14,706 bases of DNA from DATGHS01 sp035307785 (lineage in GTDB: Bacteria; Planctomycetota; Planctomycetia; Gemmatales; Gemmataceae): assembly GCA_035307785.1 (NCBI GenBank), contig DATGHS010000147.1, positions 1-14,706 of the forward strand, given 5' to 3'. Of the stretch, positions 13,848 to 14,706 are shown piece by piece (the first letter of the stretch is position 1; the number at the start of each line of letters is the position of its first letter). The translations under genes were made by a program, and so were the position numbers. The notes beneath the pieces were generated by a model that had not been told where the DNA came from, searched no databases, and was given only the letters and a program-made list of their open reading frames with translations.

Positions 13848-13892
13848 TTAAGAAAGAGAGCAAGCCGCAAGGCGAGTCTTCGCGCCTTGCGG
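13848..13892 (-). terminator. Rho-independent terminator of eno
   Basis: Just one base after the eno stop the minus strand forms the 10-bp stem CCGCAAGGCG/CGCCTTGCGG (arms 13883-13892 and 13865-13874, 8-nt loop), followed by a pyrimidine-rich tail, CTTGCTCTCTTTCTTAA. The T-run is interrupted but the position is right. Confidence 0.6.
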
Positions 13893-13893
13893 G

Positions 13894-14706
13894 TCACACG
13901 GGCTTCCATCCCGCGAACTTTGCCTCCGTTCCCATTTGCTCCTCGATCCGCAGCAACTGATTGTACTTCGCCAGCCGTTCACTGCGGGCCACCGAGCCAA
14001 TCTTGATCTGCCCGGCCGCGGTGGCGACGGCCAGGTCGGCAATCGTACTATCCTCCGTCTCGCCGCTGCGGGCCGAAATGACAGGCCGGTACCCGGCTTC
14101 GCGCGCTATGCGCAGCACTTCCAGCGTTTCGGTCAGCGTGCCAATCTGGTTCACCTTGACCAAAACGCTGTTCGCCACGCCCTCGGCAATGCCGCGCTTC
14201 AGGCGCTCTGGATTTGTAACAAACAGGTCGTCGCCGATGAGTTGCACCCGATCGCCGAGGATCGCGGTTAGGATTTTCCAGCCGGCCCAATCGTCTTCGC
14301 TTAATCCGTCTTCAATGCTCAAAATCGGGTAAGCTTTGGTCAGTTCCAGCAAGCGCCCGGCCATGTCTTCCGCGGCGAGGATTTCGCCGCCGTCTTGTCG
14401 CAACTCGTACTTGCCTTCGCAAAAGAAATGCGTGCTGGCCACGTCGAGCGCAATCGCGGCCTGTTTTCCAGGTGCGAATCCAACTTCGCGGACGGCCGCC
14501 AGGATCATTTCCAAGGCTCGTTGATTGCTCTCCAAGCGCGGACCGTAGCCGCCTTCGTCGCCGACCAGTACGCCTTCGAAACCATGCCTTCGTAACACGA
14601 GTCCCAGGGCACGATACACCGCCACGGTCATCTCCAAGGCTTCGGAAAATGTCCGGGCCGAAATCGGCAGAAACAGGAAGTCCTGAAAGTCGAGATTGCC
14701 GCCGGC
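13894..14706 (-). CDS. eno: Enolase, C-terminal 270 residues (5' end beyond the window)
   Basis: Enolase interconverts 2-phosphoglycerate and phosphoenolpyruvate in glycolysis. The frame is open to the last base; the visible part begins AGGNLDFQDF, so about 150 N-terminal residues are missing. Seen in order: GDEGGY (acid/base glutamate), the magnesium ligands in ALDVAST, SIEDGL and IGDDLF, the catalytic lysine in LVKVNQIG, RSGETED, and GQIKIGS with the second lysine. At the position usually occupied by histidine in SHRSGETED there is alanine (SARSGETED). The rest is typical and should be active. A terminator hairpin follows the stop. Confidence 0.97.
   Translation of the reverse strand, partial: AGGNLDFQDFLFLPISARTFSEALEMTVAVYRALGLVLRRHGFEGVLVGDEGGYGPRLESNQRALEMILAAVREVGFAPGKQAAIALDVASTHFFCEGKYELRQDGGEILAAEDMAGRLLELTKAYPILSIEDGLSEDDWAGWKILTAILGDRVQLIGDDLFVTNPERLKRGIAEGVANSVLVKVNQIGTLTETLEVLRIAREAGYRPVISARSGETEDSTIADLAVATAAGQIKIGSVARSERLAKYNQLLRIEEQMGTEAKFAGWKPV

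Overview
This window is most likely a chromosomal segment of a planctomycete (Planctomycetota). The evidence is indirect: GC-rich genes, secreted or membrane proteins of planctomycete type with no wider homologue I recognise, a divergent stand-alone malonyltransferase-like protein, and above all many GC-rich palindromes between genes, several of which I remember from planctomycete genomes. No search was run. There is no rRNA, tRNA, transposase, phage gene or CRISPR array.

Layout, left to right: the 3' two thirds of ligA (+); a convergent bicupin oxalate-decarboxylase-like gene with a twin-arginine-type signal (-); a translationally coupled pair of secreted proteins of unknown function (+); panD, for beta-alanine and pantothenate synthesis (+); a three-helix membrane protein (+); ribBA, for riboflavin synthesis (-); a divergent ABC-2 transporter (ATPase, a small unknown protein, then permease, +); a PhyH-type Fe(II)/2-oxoglutarate dioxygenase (+); a malonyl-CoA:ACP transacylase-like protein (-); and the C-terminal part of enolase (-). 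Most genes are housekeeping or lineage-specific, and only the coupled pair and the ABC set look like operons.

The most unusual content is non-coding. Every intergenic gap over about 80 bp holds at least one inverted repeat. The two most elaborate, at 11045-11210 and 12300-12502, belong to one family. Each is a large imperfect palindrome built from five small hairpins in mirror order (outer, CCCAGGGT-type, central, CCCAGGGT-type inverted, outer inverted), mostly closed by GAA/TTC- or AAG/CTT-like three-base loops. Stem sequences differ between copies while pairing is kept. The two copies bracket the dioxygenase gene. The distal arm of the second copy encodes the last residues of the transacylase-like protein, and another palindrome lies inside the signal-peptide coding region of the Ig-like secreted protein, so these elements also appear to reshape protein ends. 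Other palindromes include a perfect 29-bp inverted repeat inside the ABC transporter set, a 34/35-nt inverted repeat upstream of a secreted-protein gene, and a 10-bp stem next to the ribBA -10 box.
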